Source of the DNA: Deltaproteobacteria bacterium SG8_13
Lineage (GTDB): Bacteria > Desulfobacterota > Desulfobacteria > Desulfobacterales > SG8-13
DNA length: 64,000 nt
Direction: 5' to 3'
Assembly (NCBI GenBank): GCA_001303025.1
Contig: LJNK01000022.1
Location: 1 to 64,000 of the forward strand
Shown here: positions 61,824 to 64,000 of the stretch, one piece after another
Position numbering within the stretch: the stretch's first letter is position 1
How the letters are laid out: every line of letters begins with the position of its first letter
Made by a program: the position numbers and the translations under genes
Notes under the pieces: generated by a model
Databases searched by the model: none
Told to the model about the DNA's origin: nothing
What the model saw: the letters and a program-made list of their open reading frames with translations, nothing else

Positions 61824-64000
61824 ATGCAAGAATCAAACGGCTTCGTCGCAGTTCCATGGAGGCGCAGCCGTCTATCTCCATCGAACGGGCGTTGCTGGTC
61901 ACCGAATTCTACAAGGAACATCTCGGCAAATTTTCGACCCCTGTTCTGCGGGCACTGACTTTTGCGCACCTGTGCGACAACAAGAGCATATGGATCGGCC
62001 AGGACGAGCTGATCGTCGGCGAACGGGGCCCGCACCCCAAATCCGTTCCCACATTTCCGGAACTCACCTGCCATTCGGCAGAGGATCTGCGGATCCTCGA
62101 CAGCCGCGCAATGACCCGCTACCGGATCGAAGAGGCGGATATTCAAACCTATGCCGATCGGGTCATTCCTTTCTGGCAGGGTCGCAACATGCGTGATCGG
62201 TTGTTCGAACAGGTGCCGGAAAGCTGGAAAAAGGCATACGCGGCCGGCCTGTTTACCGAGTTCATGGAGCAGCGGGCCCCCGGTCACACCGCCCTGGACG
62301 GAACCATCTACGGGCAGGGAATGCAGGATTTCAAGCTCGAGATAGCGGGGCAATTGCAGACCCTGGACTATCACAGCGATCCGCATGCAGCAGACCGCGC
62401 CGAGCAGCTGAAGGCCATGGACATCGCCTGCAGCGCAGCCATCCGATTTGCCCGGCGGCATGCACAGCTGGCCCGGCAGATGGCGGAAAGTGAGTCCGAC
62501 CCAGGCAGACGAAAGGAACTGGCGCGGATCGCCGCCAACTGCCACCGGGTGCCTGCCCATGCCCCGCGGGATTTCTGGGAGGCATTGCAGATGTACTGGT
62601 TTGTCCACCTGGGCACCATCACCGAGCTCAACGGCTGGGATGCCATGACGCCCGGGCACCTCGATCAGCACCTTCACCCTTTTTACCAAGCCGAGCTGGC
62701 CGCCGGCACCCTGGCGCGCGATTCCGCCAAAGAGCTGCTCGCCTGTTTCTGGATCAAGGTCAACAACCATCCGGCACCGCCGAAAGTGGGCGTGACAGCG
62801 AAAGAAAGCGGCACCTACAACGACTTTACCAACGTCAATCTCGGGGGGCTGACCCGCGACGGCACCGATGCGGTCAACGAGGTTTCCTACCTGATCCTGG
62901 AGGTGCTCGACGAGCTGCACATCCTGCAGCCCCAGGCCAGCGTGCACATCAGCACCAAGACGCCCGACCGTTTTGTGAAAGCCGCCTGCCGGGTCATCCG
63001 CAACGGGTTCGGCTACCCCTCGGTCTTCAATGCCGACGCCACCGTCATGGAGCAGGTCCGGGCGGGCAAATCCGTGGAGGACGCCCGGGAGGGCGGGTGC
63101 AGCGGATGCATCGAAACCGGCGCGTTCGGCAAGGAGGCCTACATACTGACCGGATACCTAAACGTGCCCAAAATTCTCGAACTGGCCCTCAACGACGGCC
63201 GCGATCCGGCCGGCGGCGAGCAGATCGGTCCCGCAACCGGTGACCCGGCGCACTTCACCGGATTTGAGGATCTCTATCGTGCATTCGAAGAGCAGCTGCG
63301 CGCAATCGTCGATCTGAAGATTCGGGTGAACAACATCATCGAACGCATGTACGCCGCTAACACGCCGGCGCCGTTTCTATCGGTTGTCATCGGCGACTGC
63401 ATCGCCAAGGGGCGAGACTATTACGACGGCGGGCCGCGATACAACACCAACTATATCCAGTGCTGCGGCATCGGAACCGTCACCGACAGCCTGTCGGCCA
63501 TTCGCACCCATGTCTACGAAAACCGGGCGGTTGACATGCAGCGACTGGTTGCATCCCTTGCCGGCAACTTTGAAGGGGAGGAGGCCCTGCGACTGCAGCT
63601 GAAAAACCGCACGCCCTGCTTCGGAAACGACGACGACCGTGCCGACAGCATCATGCAGCGGGTCTACAACTCACTGTTGGAGGCCATCGACGGCCGGCCG
63701 AACACCAAAGGCGGCCGGTATCACCTCAACATGCTGTCGACCACCTGCCACGTGTACTTCGGCCGTATGCTGGGAGCTTCGGCCAACGGCCGCATGGCCG
63801 GACTGCCCATATCCGACGGGACCTCCCCCTCCCATGGCGCGGACCGCAACGGACCGACAGCGGTGATCAAGTCGCTGAGCAAGATGGATCAGCTGAAATC
63901 CGGCGGGACCCTGCTGAACCAGCGCTTTCTGCCGGCCGCGCTGAAAGGGGAAAGCGACGTGGACAAACTGGCGCAACTGATCCGCACCTATTTCCGTTTA
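61820..64000 (+). CDS. hypD: glycyl radical enzyme, trans-4-hydroxy-L-proline dehydratase (HypD)-like; truncated by right window edge (727 codons in window)
   Basis: Open frame from ATG 61820 to window end; GGCSGCIETGAFGKEAYILTGYLNVPKILELALNDG; residues H156, S330, D335, F336, C430, E432, Y446 and T641 sit at a constant -4 offset from recalled HypD active-site positions. Confidence 0.82.
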   Translation, partial: MNARIKRLRRSSMEAQPSISIERALLVTEFYKEHLGKFSTPVLRALTFAHLCDNKSIWIGQDELIVGERGPHPKSVPTFPELTCHSAEDLRILDSRAMTRYRIEEADIQTYADRVIPFWQGRNMRDRLFEQVPESWKKAYAAGLFTEFMEQRAPGHTALDGTIYGQGMQDFKLEIAGQLQTLDYHSDPHAADRAEQLKAMDIACSAAIRFARRHAQLARQMAESESDPGRRKELARIAANCHRVPAHAPRDFWEALQMYWFVHLGTITELNGWDAMTPGHLDQHLHPFYQAELAAGTLARDSAKELLACFWIKVNNHPAPPKVGVTAKESGTYNDFTNVNLGGLTRDGTDAVNEVSYLILEVLDELHILQPQASVHISTKTPDRFVKAACRVIRNGFGYPSVFNADATVMEQVRAGKSVEDAREGGCSGCIETGAFGKEAYILTGYLNVPKILELALNDGRDPAGGEQIGPATGDPAHFTGFEDLYRAFEEQLRAIVDLKIRVNNIIERMYAANTPAPFLSVVIGDCIAKGRDYYDGGPRYNTNYIQCCGIGTVTDSLSAIRTHVYENRAVDMQRLVASLAGNFEGEEALRLQLKNRTPCFGNDDDRADSIMQRVYNSLLEAIDGRPNTKGGRYHLNMLSTTCHVYFGRMLGASANGRMAGLPISDGTSPSHGADRNGPTAVIKSLSKMDQLKSGGTLLNQRFLPAALKGESDVDKLAQLIRTYFRL

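Noticed and set aside
61802-62947. 381-aa minus ORF opposite the glycyl radical enzyme
   Set aside because: The + strand frame is open to the window end and carries GRE active-site motifs.
1-64000. CRISPR arrays, prophage, transposases
   Set aside because: No regularly spaced repeat array, integrase, transposase or phage structural gene recognised on either strand.

Overview
The window looks like chromosomal DNA from a Gram-negative anaerobe, probably a sulfate-reducer-like Desulfobacterota (inferred from gene content, not proven). About 1-22 kb is a dense lipid A/LPS and outer-membrane biogenesis supercluster: kdsA, waaF, kdkA-like, glycosyltransferases, lpxK, lptG/lptF, msbA, lpxB, a Gfo/Idh/MocA oxidoreductase, lpxI, lpxA, fabZ, lpxD, ompH/skp, bamA, lolD, lolC/E, lysS. 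About 23-32 kb carries a PilS-like kinase, pilC, a DHH-CBS-CBS-tRNA nucleotidyltransferase fusion, trpS-scpA-scpB, an HU/IHF gene and tRNA-Val(CAC). About 32-41 kb has PilZ proteins, a TPR protein, a B12-dependent ribonucleotide reductase with tandem NrdR-box-like sites, and a UxaA-family dehydratase. About 41-53 kb has a very small Cys-rich ORF with its own terminator-like structure, a DsrE/F/H-like trio, a branched-chain-amino-acid-type ABC operon (livM apparently interrupted) coupled to an acyl-CoA ligase, a nitroreductase and a PLP decarboxylase. About 53-64 kb has a molybdopterin oxidoreductase/FeS/CoA-ligase/IclR cluster and a glycyl-radical enzyme with its activase. The glycyl-radical enzyme's active-site spacing matches trans-4-hydroxy-L-proline dehydratase (HypD). 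I recognised no transposase, prophage or CRISPR array.
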